64,000 bases of DNA, taken from contig CAZKHA010000002.1 of the NCBI GenBank assembly GCA_964552325.1, positions 1-64,000 on the forward strand. Direction: 5' to 3'. The stretch comes from CAZKCK01 sp964552325 (GTDB lineage Bacteria > Bacteroidota > Bacteroidia > Bacteroidales > TTA-H9). The notes beneath the pieces are model-generated. The model was not told the DNA's origin and ran no database searches. It saw only the letters and a program-made list of their open reading frames with translations. Shown here one piece after another: positions 43,129 to 52,217 of this stretch. The position numbers and the translations under genes were made by a program. Every line of letters begins with the position of its first letter. The first letter of the stretch is position 1.

Positions 43129-46100
43129 AAACCTGAGAATCAGACATAAACTTTATCTAATAACAGCAATCTCCGTTGTTAACATCATCTTGGTGGGGTT
43201 TACCGCCAATTACTTCTTTAAAACCAGCGATGTAGTAGCCTATATTTTAAAGGGACACAGATTACATAATGTAAACTTTCATGCTGGTATTAAAGACTTT
43301 TACAAATATCAGCTTACCCGCGATACAAATGACCTGCGAAGCGCCTTAGCACATTTAGAATACGCTGATAAGCTTTCCTATTTATTTGGTAACGTGAATA
43401 TTTTACCCTATCAGCAAACACATGCCGAGTTTGAGAAAACCTTGTACAACTCGTTTGGAGAAGCTTTTGGATACGACTTTAATGCCGCAAAGATTACAGC
43501 AAACCGGGTAAAGCTCTTACTAAAGCTCAATAGCCCAAACTTTAACCAAAGCCTTGAAATAGCTCGCGAGGTTAACAAGCGCGGACGAGACGTGTTGAAA
43601 TATATGAAACTATATATGGAAACACCTGATGATAAAGATGTTACATTAAAGCTAAACGACGCTATAAATTCGGTCATCAGCTATGAAATAACCTTTGCCA
43701 ATGGCGTTAATGGAATTAACACCTACGTAATGAAGTTGTTGCTGTTGGGCATTGTTGTAATTGTACTTTTTCTTGGAACATTAACCCTTGTAACGAGTCT
43801 TTACATTGCTGGACTTATTTCAAAACCAATACTAACCATTGTTGACAGCTTTAAAAACCTGGCCGATGGTGATTTAAGCAACGAAATAGCCATCACCTCA
43901 AAAGATGAAATTGGTACCTTATCAAAAGCCATCAATTCAACCTTACAAATACTTAAAGACATTACCAATCAGGCTAATACTATAGCAACCGGCAATTATG
44001 ACCTGAAAATAACCCCACGCTCTGAGAAAGATGTACTTGGGATTGCCCTAGGCCATATGACCGACCAATTGCGCACTAATGCACTTACCATTAGTCAACA
44101 AAACTGGCTTAAGGAAGGATTGGCATCCTTAAATGATATGGTAAGGGGCGATAAAGAGCTCCAAAAAATTACCAAGGAGATTATCAGTTTTATAACCAAA
44201 TCAATCAACGGTCATGTTGGAATATTGTATCTTATTGACCATGAGGGATTTTTAAAAATGACCTCTACTTATGCGTATCATGATAGAAGGGGCAACTTTA
44301 GTAAGATAAAGGTTGGGGAAGGTATAATTGGCCAATGTGCCGCCGAAAAAGAAATCATTGAATTTTTAGGGCTAAAGCAAGATGCGCCCATGTACAACAA
44401 TGGGCTTATAGAAGGCATTCCAACCTACATACTTACGGCTCCCCTTATTTTTGAGGACTCGTTAATTGGGGTTATTTTATTAGGTAAGCAAGAAGCTTTT
44501 ACTTCGATACAGAAGACATTTATTACCACGGCCCTCGAAAATACGGCCATTTCGATAAACTCGACCCAAACTCGCAGCAAAATCGAGCTACTGCTCAAGC
44601 AAACGCAAGAACAAACCGAAAGGCTTCAGGTACAGCAAGAAGAATTAAGGCAAAGCAACGAAGAACTTGAGGAGCAAACACGTGCACTTAAAGCCTCGGA
44701 AGAGGCCTTACAATCGCAACAAGAAGAACTTCGTGTTACGAATGAAGAACTAGAAGAACGTACACGAACCCTTGAAAAAGAACGGGATACGATTACTAAA
44801 AAGAATCAGGAGCTTAGGTTAATGCAGGAAGAAGTTGAAAAGAAAGCCAGTGACCTTGAAGCGGCCAGTAAATATAAATCGGAGTTTCTGGCCAATATGA
44901 GCCATGAATTACGAACCCCACTCAATAGTATTCTGGTTTTATCGCAACTATTGGCTGATAATAAAAATGGCAACCTGGTTGATAAGCAGATAGAATTCGC
45001 CAAAACCATCAATTCATCGGGTGCTGATTTGCTTTCGCTTATAAATGATATACTTGACCTATCAAAAATAGAATCAGGTCGCATTGATATTCATCCAGAA
45101 CGTATTGTACTTACCGAACTCGCCTCATGGACCGAAAAGGCATTTATGCATATTGCCCAAGAAAAAGGTATTGCCTTCGAAACCCATGTTGATCCAAGCC
45201 TTCCTTCTTTCTTTTTATCAGATTATAAGCGCCTAAATCAAATTCTTAAGAACCTACTATCAAACGCTATTAAATTTACTGACAAGGGAATGGTGAAGCT
45301 TACAATAGCCAAGCCGAAACCTAGCACAACCTTCAAACGCGCCACATTAACCACCAACGATGCCATTGCTTTTATTATTTCGGATACTGGTATTGGAATA
45401 GCACCTGAAAAACAGCAGGTTATTTTCGAAGCCTTTCAACAAGCTGATGGAACCACCAGCCGCCGATATGGAGGCACTGGGTTGGGATTAACTATTTCGA
45501 AAAGCTTTGCGCAAATTCTTGATGGCGAGATACATTTAGAAAGTAGGGTAGGGGAGGGGAGCTCGTTTACATTGTATCTTCCTTTGGCGGTTTCAGCATC
45601 TGATCTTGCCTTGGCCAACACAACCGTAGAGTCGCAAGAAGAACACAGAGCCGAAGAAAATGCAACTCAACCTAAAAGTACCCCAGCTATTGTTAGCCAG
45701 TTAATTCCTGATGACCGCGATAACCTACACCCTGGCGACCGAATTTTGTTGATTATTGAAGATGACACAAATTTTGCCTCGGTGCTTTACAACCTAGCCC
45801 TTGAAAAAGGCTTTAAATGCATTATGGCCCACGAGGGCGAAACAGGCTTGCACTACGCTGATTTCTATAAACCTAATGCAATTATACTTGACATAGGCTT
45901 ACCCGGCATTGATGGGTATGAAGTGCTGCGCCGAATTAAGGAAAACCCTGAAACACGTCATATTCCGGTTCATTTCATGTCAGCTCACGAAGAATCGAAC
46001 GATGCCTTGAAAATGGGGGCCATTGGCTTTCTTTCGAAGCCTGTAAGCCTCGAAAAACTAACCACTGCTTTTAAACGGATCGAAGATTTTATCTCGAAAG

Positions 46101-46909
46101 AAGTACGACGATTATTGATTGTGGAAGATGATGCCAATATGCGTAAAAGCATCAAAGAACTTATTGGCGATAAAGATGTTAGCACCATTGCTGTGGATAA
46201 TGGCGACAAGGCATATGAACTCCTTCAGCAAGAACAGTTTGATTGTATCATACTTGATCTCGGGCTTAAAGGATCGAGTGGTTACGAGGTGCTTGAAAAA
46301 ATCAGGAAAAACGAAGCCATCTCTCGCATACCAATAGTTATATACACCGGAAAAGATTTGAGCCAAGAAGAAGAGACTATGCTCAAAAAATATGCGGATA
46401 GTATTATCATAAAAGGGGCAAAATCACCCGAACGATTATTGGCTGAGACATCAATTTTCTTGCATAGGGTAGAAGCCAGCTTGCCAAAAGACAAACAAAA
46501 ACAACTTGATATGCTTCAAGATAAAGAAGATGTATTCAAGAACAAGAAAATTTTGGTAGTGGATGATGATATGCGAAATGTATTTGCCCTTTCGAGTGTA
46601 CTCGAAGAAAAGGGTATGAGCATAGTGGTAGGCCGCAATGGACGCGATGGAATTGAAAAACTGGAGAAAAATACGGATACCAACCTCATTATTATGGATA
46701 TTATGATGCCAGAAATGGATGGTTATGAGGCTATAAGCCTAATAAGGAAAGCCCCTAAACTCCAAAAAATCCCCATCATAGCCCTAACGGCAAAAGCCAT
46801 GAAAGATGACAGGGAAAAGTGTATAGCCGCTGGTGCAAATGATTATCTTACCAAACCCGTTGACACGGCAAGGCTTCTCTCATTATTAAGGGTCTGGTTA
46901 TATAAATAA
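43115..46909 (+). CDS. membrane hybrid kinase TM-HAMP-GAF-coiled coil-HisKA-HATPase-REC-REC-REC
   Basis: The 1264-residue protein has TM1 (about 13-34), a periplasmic helical domain (35-205), TM2 (207-232), HAMP segments (233-335), a GAF domain (about 345-485), a Glu/Gln-rich coiled coil (488-585) with a 28-residue duplication, HisKA with H597 (NMSHELRTPLNS), a HATPase, and three C-terminal receivers (ILDIGLPGIDG, ILDLGLKGSSG and IMDIMMPEMDG). I chose the ATG at 43115; the TTG 9 bases upstream is weaker. It overlaps the preceding gene by 14 bases and is followed by the third hybrid kinase after 7 bases. The HAMP plus coiled-coil is the most likely substrate of the CheR/CheB pair in the cluster, an inference from position. 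Confidence 0.94.
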   Translation: MKLIRNLRIRHKLYLITAISVVNIILVGFTANYFFKTSDVVAYILKGHRLHNVNFHAGIKDFYKYQLTRDTNDLRSALAHLEYADKLSYLFGNVNILPYQQTHAEFEKTLYNSFGEAFGYDFNAAKITANRVKLLLKLNSPNFNQSLEIAREVNKRGRDVLKYMKLYMETPDDKDVTLKLNDAINSVISYEITFANGVNGINTYVMKLLLLGIVVIVLFLGTLTLVTSLYIAGLISKPILTIVDSFKNLADGDLSNEIAITSKDEIGTLSKAINSTLQILKDITNQANTIATGNYDLKITPRSEKDVLGIALGHMTDQLRTNALTISQQNWLKEGLASLNDMVRGDKELQKITKEIISFITKSINGHVGILYLIDHEGFLKMTSTYAYHDRRGNFSKIKVGEGIIGQCAAEKEIIEFLGLKQDAPMYNNGLIEGIPTYILTAPLIFEDSLIGVILLGKQEAFTSIQKTFITTALENTAISINSTQTRSKIELLLKQTQEQTERLQVQQEELRQSNEELEEQTRALKASEEALQSQQEELRVTNEELEERTRTLEKERDTITKKNQELRLMQEEVEKKASDLEAASKYKSEFLANMSHELRTPLNSILVLSQLLADNKNGNLVDKQIEFAKTINSSGADLLSLINDILDLSKIESGRIDIHPERIVLTELASWTEKAFMHIAQEKGIAFETHVDPSLPSFFLSDYKRLNQILKNLLSNAIKFTDKGMVKLTIAKPKPSTTFKRATLTTNDAIAFIISDTGIGIAPEKQQVIFEAFQQADGTTSRRYGGTGLGLTISKSFAQILDGEIHLESRVGEGSSFTLYLPLAVSASDLALANTTVESQEEHRAEENATQPKSTPAIVSQLIPDDRDNLHPGDRILLIIEDDTNFASVLYNLALEKGFKCIMAHEGETGLHYADFYKPNAIILDIGLPGIDGYEVLRRIKENPETRHIPVHFMSAHEESNDALKMGAIGFLSKPVSLEKLTTAFKRIEDFISKEVRRLLIVEDDANMRKSIKELIGDKDVSTIAVDNGDKAYELLQQEQFDCIILDLGLKGSSGYEVLEKIRKNEAISRIPIVIYTGKDLSQEEETMLKKYADSIIIKGAKSPERLLAETSIFLHRVEASLPKDKQKQLDMLQDKEDVFKNKKILVVDDDMRNVFALSSVLEEKGMSIVVGRNGRDGIEKLEKNTDTNLIIMDIMMPEMDGYEAISLIRKAPKLQKIPIIALTAKAMKDDREKCIAAGANDYLTKPVDTARLLSLLRVWLYK

Positions 46910-46916
46910 GAAAACG

Positions 46917-48569
46917 ATGGATACAAATAAACCCAAAATACTTATAGTTGATGATAAGGAGCAAAACCTTATAACCCTTGAAGCCGTTTTGGGCGACTTT
47001 GAGGTAATATTTAACCGTGCCCTATCGGGTAACGAAGCACTTGCGTTAAGCCTTGAGCATGACTTTGCCCTTGCCATTATCGATATTCAGATGCCCGATA
47101 TGGACGGATACGAAACTGTGAAGTTGATGCGGCAGGTAAACCGAACGAAAAACCTCCCAATCATATATGTATCTGCAATTTACAAAGAAGAATTTCATGT
47201 TGTAAAGGGTATTGAAGCCGGTGCTGTTGACTTTATTGTGAAACCCATTTTACCAGAAATACTTAAAGGCAAGGTAAAGGTATTCTTAGAACTGTATAAA
47301 CACAAGGTAAACCTAGAAGAGTTGGTAAAACAACGCACCAACGAGCTACAACGAAAGAACGAACAGTTTTTGCAGGAAAAACAAAAAGCAGAAGCAGCAA
47401 CCAATTCAAAATCAATGTTTTTGGCCAATATGAGCCACGAAATCAGGACCCCTCTAAACGGTATAATTGGTATGACCAATTTGCTGAAACGAACTGACTT
47501 AAACAATGAACAAACTGAAATGCTTGATATCATTTCCATATCCAGCGATTACCTTCTTACTGTTATCAACGATATCCTTGACTTCTCGAAGATTGAATCG
47601 GGCCAAGTTGATTTAGAAAACATTGCTTTTAACCTTACCGATACCCTTAATGAAACCATCACCATTTTTAGACCTAGATTACTTGGTAGCGAAATAAAAA
47701 TGCAACTCACACAAAGCCAAACCGTGCCTAAATATGTAAAAGGTGATCAGGTGCGTTTAAAACAAATCCTCAGCAATTTGCTTGGCAATGCTGTTAAGTT
47801 TACCGAAAAAGGAAACATAACCATTGAAGTTCGGGTACTTGAAGAAGCTGCCGATTACATAAAACTTAAATTTGATGTAAAAGATACCGGAATAGGCATT
47901 GATGAAGAAAACCTGTCAAAACTGTTTAAATCGTTTTCGCAAGCCGATGCATCAACAACCCGCAAATATGGTGGGACCGGGCTTGGATTGGCAATTAGCA
48001 AGAGTTTGACTGAAATGATGGGCGGCAATATTGGCGTTACCAGTAAAAAAGGCAGTGGTTCTGATTTCTATTTTACGATTGTGTTTAACAAAGTAACTGA
48101 CGAACAAGAAATACTTAAGCTGTTGAAGCCGCCTAAAAATGAACCTATTGAATCGCAACCTAAAAAAATCCTTTTAGCCGAGGATAACCTCATCAATCAA
48201 AAAGTGGCTACTTACACCCTCAAAAACCTGGGATGCTCGTTTAAAATAGCCTCAAATGGACTTCAGGCTTTAGAACTTTACAAGGCCGAACCATTCGATA
48301 TCATCTTGATGGATATACAAATGCCTGAAATGGATGGTCTTGAGGCTACGCAAGCCATTCGTGAATACGAACAAGAAAAAGGAATTGTACCCGGAGTAAC
48401 CATTATTGCCTTAACCGCTAATGCAATAAAAGAAGCCATAGATGAGTATTTGTCGAAGGGCATGAACGGCTTTTTACCAAAGCCCTTTAAACCCGATGAG
48501 CTTCAAAACCTAATTAAAAACATTTCAAGTAAACCTAGCAATTATGAGCCAAGAAAACCTCAATATTGA
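46917..48569 (+). CDS. hybrid histidine kinase REC-HisKA-HATPase-REC
   Basis: The 550-residue soluble kinase begins with a receiver (about 6-125, VDDK, D56 in IIDIQMPDMDG, K109), followed by a short coiled coil, HisKA with H174 (NMSHEIRTPLNG), a HATPase (LLGNAVKFT, DTGIGID, GTGLGL) and a C-terminal receiver (ILLAEDNLIN, ILMDIQMPEMDG, LPKPFKP). It is similar in layout to the first kinase of the cluster but lacks the pseudo-receiver. It starts 7 bases after the large membrane kinase, and cheR starts inside its last codons with a 26-base overlap. Its input receiver is a plausible target for the membrane kinase. Confidence 0.94.
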   Translation: MDTNKPKILIVDDKEQNLITLEAVLGDFEVIFNRALSGNEALALSLEHDFALAIIDIQMPDMDGYETVKLMRQVNRTKNLPIIYVSAIYKEEFHVVKGIEAGAVDFIVKPILPEILKGKVKVFLELYKHKVNLEELVKQRTNELQRKNEQFLQEKQKAEAATNSKSMFLANMSHEIRTPLNGIIGMTNLLKRTDLNNEQTEMLDIISISSDYLLTVINDILDFSKIESGQVDLENIAFNLTDTLNETITIFRPRLLGSEIKMQLTQSQTVPKYVKGDQVRLKQILSNLLGNAVKFTEKGNITIEVRVLEEAADYIKLKFDVKDTGIGIDEENLSKLFKSFSQADASTTRKYGGTGLGLAISKSLTEMMGGNIGVTSKKGSGSDFYFTIVFNKVTDEQEILKLLKPPKNEPIESQPKKILLAEDNLINQKVATYTLKNLGCSFKIASNGLQALELYKAEPFDIILMDIQMPEMDGLEATQAIREYEQEKGIVPGVTIIALTANAIKEAIDEYLSKGMNGFLPKPFKPDELQNLIKNISSKPSNYEPRKPQY

Positions 48570-49383
48570 ACTAAAGCTTTTATTAGAAGCTCTTTATCTC
48601 AAATATGGCTATGATTTTAGGAGTTATTCGCAAGCCCATATTAAGCGGAGATTACTTCATAGGATGAATCTTGCCAATTGCAGCAGCTTATCAGAGATGC
48701 AATATAAGATACTGTATGATCAGGCATTTGCCCAACAGGTTCTGTACGATTTCTCGATAAACGTAACCGAAATGTTTCGCGACCCAGACTTTTATAAGGC
48801 TGTTAGAGAACAAGTTATACCAATTCTAAAAACATACCCGTTTATTAAGATTTGGCATGCAGGCTGTTCTACGGGCGAGGAAGTATATTCAATGGCTATA
48901 CTGTTGAAAGAAGAAGGCTTGTTTGACCGTTCGCAGATATATGCCACCGATTTTAACCAAAAAGTGCTTAAAACGGCAAAAGATGGTATCTATCCAATAG
49001 ATAAGATCAAAGAGTACACCTATAATTATCAAAAAGCAGGCGGTAAGGAATCTTTCTCAAACTATTATGATGCTGATTACAACTCCGTTATAATAGATAA
49101 AAACCTTAAAAAAAACATTGTATTTGCCGATCATAACCTTGTAACGGATAGTGTGTTTGCCGAGGTTAACATTGTTTTTTGCCGAAATGTGCTCATTTAT
49201 TTTACCAAAGACCTTCAAGACAGGGTAATACGCTTATTTCTTGAAAGCCTAATACCTGGGGGGGTTTTATGCCTTGGTTCGAAGGAAAACATACAATTTT
49301 CAGAACATGGGCAACACTTTTCTGTTATTAACAGAAACGAAAAGATATTTAAGAAGGAATACTCATATAAAAACACCTTGTGA
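48544..49383 (+). CDS. CheR-type protein-glutamate O-methyltransferase
   Basis: The 279-residue protein has the CheR N-terminal helical domain (residues 1-70), NVTEMFRD, the SAM-binding motif AGCSTGEEVYSMA, and the late motif FCRNVLIYF. CheR methylates glutamates on chemoreceptors using S-adenosylmethionine. No chemoreceptor, CheA or CheW gene lies in the window, so its target here is more likely the adjacent HAMP/coiled-coil kinase. The C-terminal receptor pentapeptide-binding beta-subdomain is present in part. Its start overlaps the preceding kinase by 26 bases, and its stop overlaps the cheB GTG in a 4-base GTGA, which indicates translational coupling. Confidence 0.93.
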   Translation: MSQENLNIELKLLLEALYLKYGYDFRSYSQAHIKRRLLHRMNLANCSSLSEMQYKILYDQAFAQQVLYDFSINVTEMFRDPDFYKAVREQVIPILKTYPFIKIWHAGCSTGEEVYSMAILLKEEGLFDRSQIYATDFNQKVLKTAKDGIYPIDKIKEYTYNYQKAGGKESFSNYYDADYNSVIIDKNLKKNIVFADHNLVTDSVFAEVNIVFCRNVLIYFTKDLQDRVIRLFLESLIPGGVLCLGSKENIQFSEHGQHFSVINRNEKIFKKEYSYKNTL

Positions 49384-49955
49384 AGCCTAAAAACCCATAT
49401 AAAGCTGTTGTTATTGGAGCGTCGGCTGGCGGTCTCGATGCCCTGTCGCGGCTACTGGGGGCTATCCCTTTGGGCTTTAAGCTTCCAATAATGGTAGTGC
49501 AGCATTTGAGCCCACATTCTGATAATTACCTGGCACAACATCTTGATAATCTTTCAAAATATACGGTTAAAGAGGCCGAAGAAAAAGAGGCCATCAAAAG
49601 CCATACGGTTTATATTGCTCCTCCAAACTATCACTTGATGGTTGAAGAGAACTTTACGCTTTCGTTAAGCGTTGATGAAAAAGTGAATTATGCCCGTCCT
49701 TCGCTTGATGTTCTATTTGAAACAGCGGCATATGCTTATGGCAAAAATTTGATTTGTATAGTTTTAACTGGTGCTAACAACGATGGGAGCAAGGGTGCCC
49801 TAACAATTAAGAAAAACGGTGGATTGGTTATTATCCAAGATCCAGAAACGGCTTATGTAAAAACCATGCCTGAATCTGTACTATCGCTTTTAAAACCCGA
49901 TTACAGTGTTTCTATCGAGTCAATGCCTGAAATTTTGATGGGTTTGGTAAAATAA
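49380..49955 (+). CDS. CheB-type methylesterase without receiver domain
   Basis: The 191-residue protein is only the catalytic domain of CheB. The triad is intact: S15 in GASAGGLDAL, H42 in VVQHLSPHSDN, and D135 in GANNDGSKGA. CheB hydrolyses receptor methyl esters and deamidates glutamines. The missing N-terminal receiver means it is not controlled by phosphorylation in cis; one of the cluster's receivers might act in trans. It begins at GTG at 49380, overlapping the cheR stop. The opposing tRNA-Phe terminator lies directly after its stop. Its target is presumably the same protein that CheR methylates. Confidence 0.92.
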   Translation: MKPKNPYKAVVIGASAGGLDALSRLLGAIPLGFKLPIMVVQHLSPHSDNYLAQHLDNLSKYTVKEAEEKEAIKSHTVYIAPPNYHLMVEENFTLSLSVDEKVNYARPSLDVLFETAAYAYGKNLICIVLTGANNDGSKGALTIKKNGGLVIIQDPETAYVKTMPESVLSLLKPDYSVSIESMPEILMGLVK

Positions 49956-49979
49956 AAAAAGCCCCCTAACTGGAGGCTA
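49955..49979 (-). terminator. terminator of tRNA-Phe
   Basis: On the minus strand a 7-bp stem (49973-49979 with 49961-49967, one G-T pair, five-base loop) runs into seven T residues. On the plus strand the same stem carries a C-A mismatch, so it mainly serves the tRNA. Confidence 0.8.
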
Positions 49980-49994
49980 TTTTATTCTTAGCGG

Positions 49995-50067
<73 letters not shown>

Positions 50068-50083
50068 GTCGTAATTGGAGGTG

Positions 50084-50114
50084 CAAAGATACATCCATTT
50101 TTATAATCTCCAAA
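50084..50114 (-). promoter_or_regulatory. tRNA-Phe promoter
   Basis: On the minus strand TTTG (50111-50114) and TATCTTTG (50084-50091) are separated by 19 bases, a full match to the Bacteroidota vegetative promoter, 16 bases before the tRNA 5' end. Confidence 0.85.
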
Positions 50115-50144
50115 TTTTTTTTCCAGAATTGCGGATTCCACCCG

Positions 50145-50152
50145 TACTTTTG
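50145..50152 (+). promoter_or_regulatory. TACTTTTG -7 box for coaX
   Basis: TACTTTTG matches TAnnTTTG and lies 18 bases before the ATG at 50171, so the leader would be short. No TTG at the -33 position is clear. It diverges from the tRNA-Phe promoter. Confidence 0.6.
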
Positions 50153-50170
50153 CAGTCAAATTTTTGCGCT

Positions 50171-50917
50171 ATGACCACCCTTGTGCTTGATTTAGGTAAT
50201 ACCAATCAAAAGGCTGCCATTTTTAATAATGCTGAATTACAATCAATTATTATACATCCTGAATTGAGGCCTGATCTTTTAGACAGCTTTATTGACCAAC
50301 AAGCAACCGTAAAACCATTTTCATGCTTAATGGCCTCGGTAGTACCTGTAGAGCCAAGTTTAGTTACTTACTTAACAGCAAATTATAGGTTTGCTCAACT
50401 ATCTTATGCTATGCCCCTGCCAATAACGCTCAATTACCAAACACCCGAAACATTGGGTGCCGATCGCATTGCGGCTGCCACGGCCATATCCTATCGGTCG
50501 CCCAATCAAACTTCGCTTTCGATTATAGCAGGCTCATGCATAATTTATGATCTTGTTGATAAAAATAAGGTTTACCAAGGAGGTGCAATATCTCCGGGCC
50601 TAGAAATGCGCCTCAAAGCTTTAAATACTTTCAGCAAGAAGTTGCCGTTAGTACCCTTACAGCCGTTTGATGAGTTAACGGGAGCTACTACCCACCAATC
50701 GATTTTATCAGGGGTACTCAATGGAATTGCGTTTGAAATTGACGGTTTTATTGAGCATTTGAAGTTAAAATATCCCGATATTAACGTATTTGTTAGTGGT
50801 GGAGACCTCAATTATTTTGATAAACGACTAAAAAATAACATCTTTGCAGTCCCAAATCTTGTTCTTGAGGGACTTAACAAAATCTTACTATTTAATGAAA
50901 ACCAACTATCGGTTTAG
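50171..50917 (+). CDS. coaX: type III pantothenate kinase
   Basis: CoaX phosphorylates pantothenate, the first step of coenzyme A synthesis. The 248-residue protein has the ATP-binding DLGNTNQK (residues 7-14), the catalytic Asp D98 in GADRIAA, and GGAISPG (137-143). One oddity is that the family motif with Asp that binds the monovalent cation (for example VDFGTATT) reads IIAGSC, with Ile119 at the Asp position. The start is the ATG at 50171, directly behind a -7 box; an in-frame extension to 50075 would overlap the promoter and is rejected. The outer-membrane protein gene overlaps its last 23 bases, so the following envelope genes are likely in the same transcript. Confidence 0.88.
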   Translation: MTTLVLDLGNTNQKAAIFNNAELQSIIIHPELRPDLLDSFIDQQATVKPFSCLMASVVPVEPSLVTYLTANYRFAQLSYAMPLPITLNYQTPETLGADRIAAATAISYRSPNQTSLSIIAGSCIIYDLVDKNKVYQGGAISPGLEMRLKALNTFSKKLPLVPLQPFDELTGATTHQSILSGVLNGIAFEIDGFIEHLKLKYPDINVFVSGGDLNYFDKRLKNNIFAVPNLVLEGLNKILLFNENQLSV

Positions 50918-52184
50918 TTACGTACTTGCACTGAGTTTTCTGCTGTTTCCTATAGCACAAAGTTTCGGTCAAACTAATTATAACTCAGCTTATTCCAACT
51001 ATGGGCTGGGCGATCTCTCGAACAATACCAACACACGAAATTTCTCGATGGGAGGCATTACACAAGGTATGCGTGGCTATTACAACATCAACCACCAAAA
51101 CCCTGCATCTTACACCGCTTTCGACTCCTTATCGTTTGTTTTTGAGGGCGCTATGTATTCAAATTTCACTACTCATAAAACCGAAGCCACGTCAGAGCAA
51201 GCCAGTAATGCCGGACTATCGTACTTGACCTTTGGCTTTCCTATAACCCATTGGATGAGTGCAAGTTTTGGTGTTTTACCCTACAGTATGATAGGTTACA
51301 ACATTTATAACCTCGAAACCGATCCCTTTTATGGCGAAGTAAATCAAGTTTTTTCTGGTGATGGCGGTACAACCCAATATTATATTGGGACAGGCTTTAA
51401 ACTTACCAAAAACCTCTCTCTAGGGGTAAATGCTTGGTATTTAAATGGTAACCTAGAAAACTCGAGAATTCTAAGCTTTCAAGATTCATCGTATGTTTTT
51501 AACACAAGGGTAAAACGCAATATATTTATTGGCGACGTTAACTTTACAGCTGGCCTTCAGTACACCAAGTATTTTGGCAAAAGCAAAAGGTTTACGGCTG
51601 GTTTAACCTATGGGCATGGTAAAAACATGGCAATTACCAACGAAGAACTGGTTGAAACGCTTTTTGGTGGCCTTAACAATTCGAATGAATACTATAAAGA
51701 TACGATCTATTACCAAGCACCTACTGATGGAAACCTTTACCTACCAATGGTTTTAGGTGGGGGCTTTGTTCTTGAGAAAGCGGAAAGATGGCTTGTTGGT
51801 GCGGATATTGAATATGGTTTTTGGCAAGATTATAAGCTAAATGATGTTTCGGATAGTTTGCGCAATTCGCTAAAAATTAAAGTTGGGGGAGAACTGATAC
51901 CAAGCTCCTCTAGTATTTCCAAATACTGGCAAAAAGTTAGGTATCGTGCTGGTTTCCATTATTCTAAGTCTTACCTTAAATTAAAAAACACTGGGGTTGA
52001 TGAATTTGGCCTGAGTTTTGGTCTTGGGTTGCCAATAAAACGCTTAGCAACCACGGTTAACCTTGGAATGGAAATAGGCAAAAGGGGCACTGTGGAGAAC
52101 AACCTTATACAAGATAACTTTATACAGTTTAGGTTGGGTATATCCATAACCGAACGATGGTTTGTTAAACGAAAATATAACTAA
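50895..52184 (+). CDS. outer-membrane beta-barrel protein
   Basis: The 429-residue protein has a signal peptide (MKTNYRFSYVLALSF, cleavage near AQSFGQ) and a beta-rich body with repeated amphipathic strands, such as NLSLGVNAWYLNGNL and KRFTAGLTYGHGKN. It has the GYYNINHQNPASYTAFDSL segment near residue 65 that recalls the FadL/OmpP1-like outer-membrane proteins of Bacteroidota (OmpP1 and PorV show similar NPA motifs). The final strands (FRLGISITERWFVKRKYN) fit a barrel with a periplasmic tail. I do not assign a transport substrate. It overlaps coaX by 23 bases and precedes the TPR gene by 33 bases. The 50895 ATG is chosen for its signal peptide. Confidence 0.8.
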   Translation: MKTNYRFSYVLALSFLLFPIAQSFGQTNYNSAYSNYGLGDLSNNTNTRNFSMGGITQGMRGYYNINHQNPASYTAFDSLSFVFEGAMYSNFTTHKTEATSEQASNAGLSYLTFGFPITHWMSASFGVLPYSMIGYNIYNLETDPFYGEVNQVFSGDGGTTQYYIGTGFKLTKNLSLGVNAWYLNGNLENSRILSFQDSSYVFNTRVKRNIFIGDVNFTAGLQYTKYFGKSKRFTAGLTYGHGKNMAITNEELVETLFGGLNNSNEYYKDTIYYQAPTDGNLYLPMVLGGGFVLEKAERWLVGADIEYGFWQDYKLNDVSDSLRNSLKIKVGGELIPSSSSISKYWQKVRYRAGFHYSKSYLKLKNTGVDEFGLSFGLGLPIKRLATTVNLGMEIGKRGTVENNLIQDNFIQFRLGISITERWFVKRKYN

Positions 52185-52217
52185 TTGAAATACTTTCTAT
52201 TGAAAATTTGAACTACT

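Noticed and set aside
41116..49955. A classical chemotaxis operon
   Set aside because: No CheA, CheW, CheY-only gene or methyl-accepting receptor is present; only CheR and CheB match.
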